A DNA stretch of 64,000 nucleotides from Alphaproteobacteria bacterium HGW-Alphaproteobacteria-4 (GTDB taxonomy: Bacteria > Pseudomonadota > Alphaproteobacteria > Rhodobacterales > Rhodobacteraceae): contig PHEE01000002.1 in the NCBI GenBank assembly GCA_002842855.1, forward strand, positions 62,001-126,000, written 5' to 3'. Made by a program: the position numbers and the translations under genes. The first letter of the stretch is position 1. Each line of letters opens with the position of its first letter. The notes beneath the pieces are model-generated. The model was not told the DNA's origin. It searched no databases and saw only the letters and a list, made by a program, of their open reading frames with translations. Shown piece by piece: positions 1 through 9,169 of this stretch.

Positions 1-130
1 CCCGGGGCGACCAGACGGCCCCCCCCCGCGCCGTGCCCGCCGCCAGCGAAATCACCCGCCCGGTGGCCGAGGCCTTCTGCTCGGGCACCACCGCCGCGCC
101 GCCGCCCCGGCGAAAGAATTGCATCACCAT
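1..130 (-). CDS. GTA/phage portal protein, N-terminal fragment (cut by window edge)
   Basis: Portal proteins form the dodecameric DNA-entry ring of phage and GTA heads. Only the first 43 codons are inside the window; the reading frame runs off at base 1. The start is the ATG at 130, preceded by a clear GAGGAG ribosome site six bases upstream. The N-terminus (MVMQFFRR, then EQKASATG and a terminal VWSPR) resembles, from memory, Rhodobacterales GTA portal proteins. The gene lies directly downstream of terL, the usual GTA order. A run of nine C (19-27) sits inside the frame, and the VWSPR match after it argues against a frameshift. Confidence 0.72.
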   Translation of the reverse strand, partial: MVMQFFRRGGGAAVVPEQKASATGRVISLAAGTARGGAVWSPR

Positions 131-180
131 TTCGTGCTCCTCTGTGCCATGCCCGCCACGCCGCCCGCTTGGCACGCAGC

Positions 181-206
181 AAAAAGGGCCGGGTTGCCCC
201 AGCCCT
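181..206 (-). terminator. Intrinsic terminator between terL and portal
   Basis: Read on the minus strand, a nine-pair stem (one G-T pair) closes a GCAA loop and is followed at once by TTTTT. It lies 64 bases after the terL stop and 50 bases before the portal ribosome site, so it would end or attenuate transcription inside the GTA structural operon. Confidence 0.7.
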
Positions 207-228
207 TCGATCCTGTTTTCGCTTCGCG

Positions 229-250
229 CTTCTTCGTTGCCCAAATACTC
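229..250 (+). repeat. Intergenic repeat copy, CAAATA core
   Basis: The stretch CTTCTTCG followed by TTGCCCAAATACTC matches a short intergenic motif found at several other places in this window (near 17880, 30650, 33855, 43465, 56840 and 59125). This copy lacks the flanking G/C-rich palindrome and sits between terL and the portal gene. Confidence 0.45.
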
Positions 251-269
251 ACGCCGGACGCACCCGCAC

Positions 270-1613
270 TCACAACCCGCGCACCCGCGGATTGGTGTAA
301 TGTGCCGCAGGCTCCAGCATCAGCTCGTAAAGCGCCCAGACCAGCGCATCCACCCGGTCCGGGCTGCCCCGGCCCTTGAATCCCTGCGCCGTCATCTGGC
401 ACATCTGGTCTTCAAGCTTGCCCAAGCCCCGCAGGTGCCGCACCTTCCCCTGCTCGTATAGCGCCGCCACCGGCTCCGCCCGCAGCCCCTTGCCGCGCCC
501 GGCGCGAAATGCGCGAAACGGCACCAGCGGGTTGGCCGACCGCAGCACCGTTCCCACCAGATCGCCGCCCTGGTTGACTTCCGCCACCAACCGCTCGGCG
601 CCATGTCGCTCCATCGCGGCAATTGCGGCGGTTGCCCACTGCATGGGCGTCGCACCCCGCACACTCGCGTCTTCCAGCACATAGGCGCGCCAGGTCTGCG
701 GCGGCCCTTGCGTTACCGCCCCCACCACCACGATGCCGCATTCATCCGAAGCCTTGCCCGAGGTCACGGCCGGATCCACAGCCACCACGATCCGGTCAAG
801 CTCCGGCGCCTTGTCCACCCGTAGCGCCTCGATCGCTGCGGTTGACCAGAGCGCGCCCTCGACATCCTCCAAAAGCAGCCCCTCCAACTCTTGCTGCCCT
901 TGCCGTGTGCCTGCATAGCGCGCCTGCACCTCATGCAAAAACGAGGCCGCCAGATAGGCGCGGTTCGCCTCGGTGGGGGCATGGGTCATCACCGTCGATG
1001 GGTTGGCCAGAATGGTCTTCAAAACCCGTACATTGCGCGGCGTGGTGGTAACAACCTGCTGGGGGTGCTCGCCCAGCCGCAGCGCAAACTGCAACATGTC
1101 CCACGTTTCTTCGGCGTATTTCCATTTTGCCAGCTCGTCCACCCAGGCGGCATCAAACTGCGGCCCGCGCAGGCTTTCCGGATCATGCGCCGAAAATATC
1201 TGCGCCACCGCGCCGTTGGGCCACACCAACCGCTTGCGCCCCGCCTCCCAGTCCGGGCGCCGGTCGGGCGGCGAGCATGCCAGAATGCCACTTTCGCCAA
1301 ACACCATCACCTCGCGCGCCTGATCGAAGGTCTCGCCCACCAGCGCCACATGCTGTGCCCGTCCGGCATCCAAAGGCCGCGCGCCTTCCACCTGCCCGCG
1401 CACCCATTCCGCCCCGGCCCGGGTCTTGCCCGCGCCGCGCCCGCCCATGATCACCCAGCTTTTCCAGGCACCCTCGGGGGCGACCTGATGCGGCAACGCC
1501 CAGAAGTCGAACACCCACGGCAAGGCCAGCAACGCATTGTCGCTCAGGCCCGACAGGAACTCGTCAACCTCCTCCGGCTTCGCGGAGGCGAGCCAGGCGG
1601 CGCCCGATCTCAT
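270..1613 (-). CDS. GTA terminase large subunit
   Basis: This is the ATP-driven motor and headful nuclease that packages host DNA into GTA particles (orfg2 type). With the ATG at 1613 the protein is 447 residues. Walker A GGRGAGKT lies at about 57-64, a Walker B-like WVDE at about 157-160, and the RNase H-fold nuclease domain begins near VAVDPAVTS with Asp 280. The frame stays open to 1697, but that start would overlap terS by 134 bases; the 1613 start gives a 50-base overlap and removes a tail rich in Thr, Ser and Pro. No strong ribosome site is visible for either, so translation may be coupled to terS. A terminator follows before the portal gene. Confidence 0.88.
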   Translation of the reverse strand: MRSGAAWLASAKPEEVDEFLSGLSDNALLALPWVFDFWALPHQVAPEGAWKSWVIMGGRGAGKTRAGAEWVRGQVEGARPLDAGRAQHVALVGETFDQAREVMVFGESGILACSPPDRRPDWEAGRKRLVWPNGAVAQIFSAHDPESLRGPQFDAAWVDELAKWKYAEETWDMLQFALRLGEHPQQVVTTTPRNVRVLKTILANPSTVMTHAPTEANRAYLAASFLHEVQARYAGTRQGQQELEGLLLEDVEGALWSTAAIEALRVDKAPELDRIVVAVDPAVTSGKASDECGIVVVGAVTQGPPQTWRAYVLEDASVRGATPMQWATAAIAAMERHGAERLVAEVNQGGDLVGTVLRSANPLVPFRAFRAGRGKGLRAEPVAALYEQGKVRHLRGLGKLEDQMCQMTAQGFKGRGSPDRVDALVWALYELMLEPAAHYTNPRVRGL

Positions 1614-1914
1614 CTCGCGCGGCGTCGAAGTCGATGGCGTAGTCACGCACGACCCCGGCAACGTTTTTGCGGAGTTTTTCAACCCTGGTCCTTTCATCCA
1701 TTACCATCTGCAACGCCGTCCGAAGGTCTTTCACCGCCTGCACGGCGGTTTTCACCTCGTCGGTCTTGCCCAATCTGATGCCCTGAAGCGCCGTGGTCAG
1801 TTCGACCGCGACCTCCCGGTACAACACCTCTGTCTCCGCGATCAGATCCGCCGGAGCCGCTTCCTCGCCCGAGAAAGTCATTTCCATCTGCTGCTGCGCC
1901 CGCCTCTCATGCAT
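1564..1914 (-). CDS. GTA gp1-like terminase small subunit
   Basis: A 116-residue, mostly helical acidic and basic protein immediately upstream of and overlapping terL. In Rhodobacter capsulatus GTA the gene in this position (g1) acts as the small terminase that hands DNA to TerL; the assignment here rests on position, length and helical character, not on a visible catalytic motif. The middle (about 30-85) is a likely coiled-coil pair of helices. The ATG at 1914 has only a weak GCGGA site; ATGs at 1887 and 1881 are alternatives. Its leader carries a promoter and an intrinsic terminator. Confidence 0.7.
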   Translation of the reverse strand: MHERRAQQQMEMTFSGEEAAPADLIAETEVLYREVAVELTTALQGIRLGKTDEVKTAVQAVKDLRTALQMVMDERTRVEKLRKNVAGVVRDYAIDFDAARDEIGRRLARLREAGGG

Positions 1915-1934
1915 TGTTCCGCACGAGCGAAATG

Positions 1935-1969
1935 AAAAAGCGGCGCCGGGGTTGCCCCCCGTGCCGCTT
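1935..1969 (-). terminator. Leader terminator/attenuator ahead of the GTA operon
   Basis: On the minus strand a stem of about 12 pairs with a small internal loop closes on GGCAA and runs into TTTTT, ending 20 bases before the terS start. It lies downstream of a promoter at 1994-2022, so it would stop transcripts before the first GTA gene. It could also serve as the distant terminator of the gene ending at 2126. Confidence 0.72.
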
Positions 1970-1993
1970 GCCCACTTCTCCTAGCATGCGAGA

Positions 1994-2022
1994 TTTCTAC
2001 TTTAGAGCGTTCGCAAAGTCAA
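1994..2022 (-). promoter_or_regulatory. Candidate sigma-70-like promoter for the GTA operon
   Basis: On the minus strand TTGACT (2022-2017) and TAGAAA (1999-1994) are separated by 17 bases, close to the housekeeping consensus and set in an unusually AT-rich patch. The predicted start near 1987 gives a leader of about 73 bases that contains the terminator at 1935-1969. Confidence 0.5.
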
Positions 2023-2125
2023 GTTTAAAATCTGGGGTTGCGCGCGCTCAACGCCCGCAACATCAAGATTTCATTAACGAAATCACCAAAGCCTCGCGCC
2101 ACGCCCTTGTTTGTCTGGCAATCCG

Positions 2126-3270
<1,145 letters not shown>

Positions 3271-3329
3271 TCAGGCGCGCAGAGCTTGCGCTAACCTGCG
3301 CAAAACCCGATGCAGGATGCGCCCAGCCC

Positions 3330-3860
3330 ATGCCCCGCCCCCTCGCTGCCGCGCTCTGTGCGCTCGCCCTGGTCGCCGCCTGCACGCCCGAGCCGCCGCT
3401 GCCGCAGGCCGCACCGGCGCCGACGCTCGCGGGGGAAATCTCGCTGCGCGCGCCGCGCCCCGCCGAAGGCGCCTGCTGGGCGCATCAGATCCGCCCGGCG
3501 GTGATCGAAACGGTGACCGAGCAGGTGCAGGTGCGCCCCGAACAGCGCGACCCCAGCACCGGCGCAGTCACCCGCGCCGCCAGTTTCCGCACCGAGACCC
3601 GCCAGCAGATCGTGTCCGACCAGATCCCGATCTGGTTTCGCACCCTCTGCGACGAACAGATGACACCCGATTTCATCGCCTCGCTGCAACGTGCGCTGCG
3701 GGCGCGCGGGCTTTACCGGGGGCTTGCCAGCGGCGACCTCGACAGCGCCACCATCCGCGCGCTTGGCGCCTATCAGACCCCGCGCGGCCTGCCCAGCGCC
3801 ACCCTCGCGCTTGCCACCGCGCGCGAACTGGGGCTGATCGCGTGGGAAACGCCGCGCTGA
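3330..3860 (+). CDS. Lipoprotein with peptidoglycan-binding-like C-terminus
   Basis: A 176-residue protein with a type II signal peptide; the lipobox LVAAC places the lipidated cysteine near residue 18. A Pro/Ala-rich linker follows, then a charged beta-rich middle with repeated Gln/Val/Glu. Residues of about 110-170 (FIASLQRALRARGLY, LDSATIRALGAYQ) resemble the helical peptidoglycan-binding domain 1 fold. It is therefore probably an envelope lipoprotein contacting the cell wall. A shared bidirectional terminator separates it from the convergent degP gene. Confidence 0.82.
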   Translation: MPRPLAAALCALALVAACTPEPPLPQAAPAPTLAGEISLRAPRPAEGACWAHQIRPAVIETVTEQVQVRPEQRDPSTGAVTRAASFRTETRQQIVSDQIPIWFRTLCDEQMTPDFIASLQRALRARGLYRGLASGDLDSATIRALGAYQTPRGLPSATLALATARELGLIAWETPR

Positions 3861-3862
3861 AA

Positions 3863-3900
3863 CGAAAAGGGCGCCCGCTTGGGGCGCCCTTTCGTGTTTT
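3863..3900. terminator. Bidirectional terminator between convergent genes
   Basis: A 13-pair stem (CGAAA and GGGCGCCC pairing with GGGCGCCC-type and TTTCG arms, one bulged A) is followed on the plus side by TGTTTT, with an AAAA stretch in the left arm for the opposite direction. It serves the lipoprotein gene and degP. Confidence 0.85.
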
Positions 3901-3912
3901 CAGCCGCGCGCC

Positions 3913-5379
3913 TCACACCACCGGCAGCGCCACGAACCGCGGCTCGCCGTCACGCCGGATCAGCAGCAACACCGATTTGCGCCCCGCCGCGCGCGCTTCC
4001 TCGATCCGCGCATCCAGATCGCGCAGCGACGCCACCGGCCGCTGCCCCGCCTCGGTGATCACGTCACCCGCGCGCAGCCCGCGCTGATAGGCTTCGCTGT
4101 CCGAGGCAACCTCGGTGATGACCAGCCCCTGCGTGCCCGCCGGCAGGCCCAGATCCCCCGCCGATTGCGGGGTCAGCGGTTCCAGTGTCAACCCAAACAG
4201 ACTGCGCGAGGTAGGCACTGGCGCCGTGCCCGTCACGGTCGCGCCTTCGCCTTCCGCCAACTCGCGCTGGCCAAGCGTCACCTTAAGGTTCACCTTGTCG
4301 CCGCGGCGCAACACCACAACCTCGACCTCCTGCCCTACCGGCGCATCCGCGACGCGGCGCACCAGATCGCGACTGTTGCGCACCTCGCCGCCATCAAAGC
4401 TGATGATGATGTCGCCCGCCTTGATCCCGGCATCCAGCGACGGCCCGGTCGGCACATCCGAAACCATCGCGCCGCGGGTGTTGCCCAGCGCCAAGGCCTC
4501 GGCCATGTCTGGGGTTACGTCTTGAATCTTCACACCCAGCCAGCCGCGGCGCGTGGTGCCATACTCTTGCAACTGCGCAACCACCTTTGAGACCACGTTC
4601 GAGGCCATCGAAAACCCGATCCCGATCGAACCGCCGTTGGGCGACAGAATCGCCGTGTTTACTCCGACCACTTCGCCGTCGAGGTTAAAAAGCGGCCCGC
4701 CCGAGTTGCCCCGGTTGATCGCGGCGTCGGTTTGCAGGTAGTCGTCATAGGTTCCGCTCAGTTCGCGGTTACGCGCCGAAATGATTCCGGCGCTGACCGA
4801 AAAGCCCTGCCCCAGCGGGTTGCCTACCGCCAGAACCCAGTCGCCCACACGCATCACGTCGCTGTCACCAAACGCCACGAACGGCAAGGCCTCGGTGCTT
4901 TCGACCTTCAACAGCGCAATGTCGGTTTTCGGGTCGGTGCCCACCAACTTCGCCGGCATCCTCTCGCCCGAAAAGAACTCGATCTCGATCTGGTCGGCGT
5001 CTTCGATGACGTGGTTGTTGGTCACGATGTAGCCATCAGCCGAAATCACGAAACCGGACCCAAGCGCATTTGATTCGCGCGGTGCGCTGGGGCCATTCGG
5101 GCCGTTGAAATCCTTGAAAAGATCCCCGAACGGCGATCCTTCGGGAAAGACCGGGTTGCCACCGATCGGCGCGCTGACGGTGGTGGTGGTGGTAATGTTG
5201 ACCACCGCCGGGCTGACCTTTTGCGACAGATCGGCAAAACTGTCGGGCGCGGCACTTGCGCGAAACGGCACACCGGTGCCCAACGCCACCGCCACCCCCA
5301 GCAGAATGACCGGAAACAATCCCGCCAGCCCGCCCCTGCGGCGCGGTTCTGTCGGAACACTCAACGTCGATGCTGTCAT
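3913..5379 (-). CDS. Periplasmic serine protease, DegP/HtrA family
   Basis: A 488-residue envelope quality-control protease. A signal anchor (about 20-44) precedes a trypsin-like domain with His123 (TNNHV), Asp153 (KTDIALL) and Ser226 (GNSGGPL), followed by two PDZ domains (about 265-355 and 385-480). All catalytic residues are present and the length is normal for DegP/DegQ. The ATG at 5379 is chosen because AGAGGTG lies six bases upstream; a GTG at 5388 would sit inside that ribosome site. It follows hflK, hflC and DUF2065 in the same direction, a grouping that links it to membrane-protein turnover. Confidence 0.93.
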   Translation of the reverse strand: MTASTLSVPTEPRRRGGLAGLFPVILLGVAVALGTGVPFRASAAPDSFADLSQKVSPAVVNITTTTTVSAPIGGNPVFPEGSPFGDLFKDFNGPNGPSAPRESNALGSGFVISADGYIVTNNHVIEDADQIEIEFFSGERMPAKLVGTDPKTDIALLKVESTEALPFVAFGDSDVMRVGDWVLAVGNPLGQGFSVSAGIISARNRELSGTYDDYLQTDAAINRGNSGGPLFNLDGEVVGVNTAILSPNGGSIGIGFSMASNVVSKVVAQLQEYGTTRRGWLGVKIQDVTPDMAEALALGNTRGAMVSDVPTGPSLDAGIKAGDIIISFDGGEVRNSRDLVRRVADAPVGQEVEVVVLRRGDKVNLKVTLGQRELAEGEGATVTGTAPVPTSRSLFGLTLEPLTPQSAGDLGLPAGTQGLVITEVASDSEAYQRGLRAGDVITEAGQRPVASLRDLDARIEEARAAGRKSVLLLIRRDGEPRFVALPVV

Positions 5380-5513
5380 TGCATTCACCTCTGAATGAAG
5401 TCTCCCGCCCGACAGCAGCCGGGCTTGGATCGTGTGTTCTACCTAGGAGCGGCGCTTTGCAAATGAAAGCCGGTCGCGCCCGCTCAAGCCTATGTGATAT
5501 TGCGGCCAGTCTT

Positions 5514-5711
5514 TCAGGCGGCAAGCAAGCGCGCAAGCGAGATCAGCACCACGCCCGCCGCCAGCGCCGCCAGCCCCAGCGCCCGGCGCTGTTCCGCCGA
5601 AAGCCCGCGCAACAGATCAAGCGCCGCCACAATGCGCGAAGGGGCCAGCGCCAGCGCCAGCCCCTCCACCGTCAGTACCAGCCCGATCCCGAACAGGACC
5701 GCGCCGATCAT
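5514..5711 (-). CDS. DUF2065 small membrane protein (YjeT-like)
   Basis: A 65-residue protein with two hydrophobic helices (about 3-24 and 45-63) joined by a short charged loop (LRGLSAEQRRALG). Its ATG overlaps the hflC stop as ATGA, the same neighbourhood that the E. coli yjeT gene has beside hflKC. The family has no established function; the coupling suggests an accessory role with the HflKC membrane complex. The small size and conserved location support a real gene. Confidence 0.87.
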   Translation of the reverse strand: MIGAVLFGIGLVLTVEGLALALAPSRIVAALDLLRGLSAEQRRALGLAALAAGVVLISLARLLAA

Positions 5712-6577
5712 TGCACCTGGTCCGACCGCAGATAGTCGAAGAACTGGCTGTCCGGCTGCATCACGATCGACGAGTTGCCCGGCTGCAACGCCCGTTCATA
5801 CGAGGTAAGCGACCGCGTGAAGGCAAAAAACTCGGGGTCGCGCCCGAATGCCTCGGCATAGATCGCGTTGCGCTCGGCATCGGCCTCGCCGCGGATGATC
5901 TCGGCCTGCTTGCGTGCCTCCGAGGTCAACTCGATCACGGTTCGGTCGGCGGTGGCGCGCACCCGCTGCGCTGCCTCGCCGCCGCGTGCGATCTCGTCCG
6001 CAGCCTCTCGTTCACGCTCGGCGCGCATCCGCGCATAGGTGGCGCTCAGGTTCTGGTCGGGCAGATCGGTGCGCGTCAGGCGCACGTCGATCACGTCCAC
6101 CCCCAGCGCTGCGGCCTGCCCCCTTGCGATGTCGCGGATCTGGTTCATCAGGTTGGTGCGGTCATTCGAAAGCACCGTGGTTGACGGCACCGAGCCCATC
6201 ACCTGCCGGATCGCGTTCACGACAAGGTTCTGCAACCGATCCTGCGCAAGGCGAATGCCCTGCGTGCCGACCGCCTGCCGGAACTTGGTCACATCAACAA
6301 TGCGCCAGCGCGCAAAGGCATCGACCACCAGTCGGCGGTCATCCAGCGGCGTCACCTCAAGCGGCGGCGTGAACAGGCTCAGAATGCGGTCGTCGTAGCG
6401 CACCAGCGACTGCACGAACGGCACCTTGAACGCCAGCCCGGCGGTTTCCTTGGTCGCCACGACTTCGCCGAATTGCAGCACCAGTACCTTTTCACGCTCG
6501 TCCACCACATAGACTGACGAAAGCCCCAGCGCAGCAATCGCCACGGCAACGGGAAGCAGCATGCTTGCACGCACCAT
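5708..6577 (-). CDS. hflC: HflC, SPFH-domain modulator of FtsH
   Basis: A 289-residue partner of HflK. The two form a large membrane cage around the FtsH protease and regulate its activity. An N-terminal membrane anchor (about 5-24) is followed by the SPFH/prohibitin domain (about 25-190) and a long coiled coil rich in Arg, Glu and Ala (about 190-250). The start ATG at 6577 overlaps the hflK stop as TGATG, so the pair is translated in step. Length and order hflK-hflC-DUF2065 are standard for the group. Confidence 0.95.
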   Translation of the reverse strand: MVRASMLLPVAVAIAALGLSSVYVVDEREKVLVLQFGEVVATKETAGLAFKVPFVQSLVRYDDRILSLFTPPLEVTPLDDRRLVVDAFARWRIVDVTKFRQAVGTQGIRLAQDRLQNLVVNAIRQVMGSVPSTTVLSNDRTNLMNQIRDIARGQAAALGVDVIDVRLTRTDLPDQNLSATYARMRAEREREAADEIARGGEAAQRVRATADRTVIELTSEARKQAEIIRGEADAERNAIYAEAFGRDPEFFAFTRSLTSYERALQPGNSSIVMQPDSQFFDYLRSDQVQ

Positions 6578-7743
6578 CAGTTGTTTCCTCCCGTAGCCGG
6601 CCGGGTGGCAGTGCCGGGTATTGCCGCGCGGTTAAGCTCGTTCAGCGGCAGGTAGGGCACCACGCCGCCGTCTGCGCCTGAAACTCCGTCAAGAATGACC
6701 TTGTTCATGCCACCAAAAACTTTCTCCATTGTTTCCAGATACATACGACGCCTCGTCACCTCTGGCGCCTTGATGTATTCGGCATAGACAGCAAGGAAAC
6801 GGCTGGTTTCGCCCTGCGCATCGTTGACCACCTGCGCGCGGTAGGCTTCGGCTTGCTCGCCCAGCCGGGCCGCCTCGCCCCGCGCCCCTGCGGTTACGGT
6901 GTTCGCGTAGGCGTCGGCTTCTTTTTCCAGCCGGTCACGCTCTTGCTGCGCGGCTTGCACCTGGCGGAAACTGTCGATCACCTCACGCGGCGGGTCGGCG
7001 CGGTCAAAGTTGATCCGCACCACCCGGATGCCCGACTGATAGCTGTCAAGCGTGCTCTGCACCGCCTGCAACAGATCGTTGCCGATGGCGCCGCGGTCGC
7101 GGTTCAAGATCGGCGCAAGCTCGCTGCGTGCGATGATGTCGCGCATCGCACTTTCGGCAACCGCGCGGATCGTGCCTTCCGGGTCAGCGAGGTTGAACAG
7201 GAACATGTCCGGCTCAATCACGTTCCAGACCACCTGAAACTCGATATCGACAATGTTCTGGTCGCGGGTCAGCATCAGCCCGCTGTCAAGCGCCCCGGCC
7301 CTGCCAGTGCCAATGTCGGTGGTCCGCTCGCCCGTCACCTGTACGATTTCCGCCTTGACCACGGGCCAGGGCGCAAAGTTCAGCCCCGGGTTTCCAACGC
7401 TGGTAAGCCGGCCGAAAGTCAGCTCGATCGAGCGTTCTTCGGGTTTCACCGTATACAGGGATGCATAGGTCCATACCGCCGCCGCAGCCAGCACCGCCAG
7501 CCCCAGCGTGCCCCGGGTAAACGCAGGGCCTGCGGGCAAGCCGCCGCCGTTGCCGCCGCCGCGGCGGTTGCCGCCGCGCCCGCCCATCAGCACGCGCAGC
7601 TGCTCGGTGCCCTTTTTCATGATCTCTTCGATCTCGGGTATCTGCCCGCCCTCGCCGGGCCTGCGCCCCGGCCTGCGGTCGGGGTCGCGGTCGTCGCCGT
7701 CATTGCCGCCGCCACCGCCGCCCCAGGGTCCACCATTGCTCAT
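6577..7743 (-). CDS. hflK: HflK, SPFH-domain modulator of FtsH
   Basis: A 388-residue HflK subunit. The N-terminal 75 residues are Gly/Asp/Arg-rich and disordered, as usual for HflK, then a single membrane helix (about 80-97) leads to the SPFH domain and a coiled-coil region (about 265-320). The ATG at 7743 follows GGTGAGG at good spacing; earlier in-frame codons run into the gor gene and were not used. It lies 61 bases after gor and is the first gene of the hflK-hflC-DUF2065 set. Confidence 0.95.
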   Translation of the reverse strand: MSNGGPWGGGGGGNDGDDRDPDRRPGRRPGEGGQIPEIEEIMKKGTEQLRVLMGGRGGNRRGGGNGGGLPAGPAFTRGTLGLAVLAAAAVWTYASLYTVKPEERSIELTFGRLTSVGNPGLNFAPWPVVKAEIVQVTGERTTDIGTGRAGALDSGLMLTRDQNIVDIEFQVVWNVIEPDMFLFNLADPEGTIRAVAESAMRDIIARSELAPILNRDRGAIGNDLLQAVQSTLDSYQSGIRVVRINFDRADPPREVIDSFRQVQAAQQERDRLEKEADAYANTVTAGARGEAARLGEQAEAYRAQVVNDAQGETSRFLAVYAEYIKAPEVTRRRMYLETMEKVFGGMNKVILDGVSGADGGVVPYLPLNELNRAAIPGTATRPATGGNN

Positions 7744-7804
7744 GAATTCCTCACCTTTCGTTATTCCGGTCATTGCGTCCAAACTGGGCACAAAACCTTG
7801 AAAA

Positions 7805-9169
7805 TCAACCCATCCGCACGGGTTTTCGCATCGTGACCAGTTCTTCCGACATGCTCGGGTGCACCGCGCAGGTGCGGTCAAAGTCTTCCTTTGTAGCGCC
7901 CATCTTGATGGCAATCGCCGCCAGCTGGATCATCTCGCCAGCCTCTGGCGCTACGATGTGACAGCCCAGAACCTTGCGCGTCTCAACCGAAACCACCAGC
8001 TTCATCAAGACCTTGTGCCCGCGCCCCGCAAATGCCCCGCGCATCGGCTTGAACGTGGTCGCATATACCTCGATCGGTCCGGCCTTTTGCGCGGCCTCTT
8101 CGGTCATCCCCACCGTGCCCAGCTCACACGGCTGGGTGAATACCGCGCTGGCGACCAGGTCATGGTCGGGCTGGCGCGGCCGGCCGCCAAACACCGTATC
8201 GGCAAAAGCGTGCCCCTCGCGGATCGCCACCGGGGTCAGGTTGATGCGGTCGGTCACATCGCCCACCGCGTAGATCGAGGGCACAGCGCTCTGGCTCCAG
8301 GCATCGACGACGATCTCGCCCTTCTTGCCCAAGGTCACGCCCGCCTCGTTCAGCCCCAGCCCCTCGGTATTGGGCACCCGCCCGGTGGCATAGACCACCG
8401 CGCCAAAATCGGCCACGCTGCCGTCGATTGCCTTGACCCGCAGCTTGCCCGAAACCTTTTCGATCGCGGCCACGTCGGCGCCCAGCCGCAAGTCTACGCC
8501 GCCGGCAACCATTTGCTCGGCCACCAGCCCCCGCGCCTCAAGGTCGAACCCGCGCAAAACCTGCTCGCCCCGGTAAAACTGCGTTACCTTCACGCCAAGA
8601 CCATTGAGAATGCAGGCAAACTCGCAGGCAATAAAACCGCCGCCAACAATCAGCACGCTCTCGGGCAGCACGTCGAACTTGAAGATCTCGTTCGAGGTGA
8701 TCACATGCTCCGAGCCCGGAAACACGGGCACAAACGGTCGCCCGCCGGTCGCCACGAGTATCTGCCGCGCCCGCACCCGCGCGCCGGTCGCCAGCCGCAC
8801 CGTCTGCGCGTCTTCCAGCACCGCGCGGCAATCGTGCACCGTCACCCCGGCGCCCTTCAGCCCGCTCCGATACGCGCTTTCAAGCCGATCCAGTTCGGCA
8901 TCGAGCTTGCCCCGAAACGCCGCCCAGTCAAACGCGCCTGCCGTTACCTGCCAGCCATACGCCCGCGCCTCATCCATCGCCGCCGGAAAGCCCGAAGCAA
9001 AGACCATCAGCTTTTTCGGCACGCAGCCGCGGATCACGCAGGTGCCACCCATCCGGTATTCCTCGGCCAGCGCCACCTTTGCCCCGTGCTCGCCCGCGGC
9101 CACGCGCGCCGCGCGCACACCGCCCGAGCCGCCACCGATGACAAACAGATCAAAGTCAAAATCGCTCAT
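7805..9169 (-). CDS. gor: Glutathione-disulfide reductase
   Basis: A 454-residue cytoplasmic flavoenzyme that reduces oxidised glutathione with NADPH. The FAD motif IGGGSGGVRAA is at about 11-21, the redox-active disulfide is Cys44/Cys49 in GGTCVIRGCVPKK, a second dinucleotide fold begins near VGGGFIACEFA, and the C-terminal catalytic His-Glu pair lies in HPSMSEE. Its ATG overlaps the rpiA stop (ATGA), so it is co-transcribed with rpiA, a pairing that puts NADPH use beside a pentose-phosphate step. Confidence 0.95.
   Translation of the reverse strand: MSDFDFDLFVIGGGSGGVRAARVAAGEHGAKVALAEEYRMGGTCVIRGCVPKKLMVFASGFPAAMDEARAYGWQVTAGAFDWAAFRGKLDAELDRLESAYRSGLKGAGVTVHDCRAVLEDAQTVRLATGARVRARQILVATGGRPFVPVFPGSEHVITSNEIFKFDVLPESVLIVGGGFIACEFACILNGLGVKVTQFYRGEQVLRGFDLEARGLVAEQMVAGGVDLRLGADVAAIEKVSGKLRVKAIDGSVADFGAVVYATGRVPNTEGLGLNEAGVTLGKKGEIVVDAWSQSAVPSIYAVGDVTDRINLTPVAIREGHAFADTVFGGRPRQPDHDLVASAVFTQPCELGTVGMTEEAAQKAGPIEVYATTFKPMRGAFAGRGHKVLMKLVVSVETRKVLGCHIVAPEAGEMIQLAAIAIKMGATKEDFDRTCAVHPSMSEELVTMRKPVRMG

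Noticed and set aside
1..60. Similarity of the first bases to the G/C-rich repeat at 59150-59170
   Set aside because: The portal reading frame continues through it and ends in a family-like VWSPR, so it is coding sequence with chance similarity.
1614..1697. Longer terL start at 1697
   Set aside because: It would add 28 Thr/Ser/Pro-rich residues that lie entirely inside terS in another frame; the ATG at 1613 is more plausible.
5380..5513. Heat-shock (RpoH) promoter for degP
   Set aside because: A CTTGAG element is present, but no matching -10 at the right distance could be defended.
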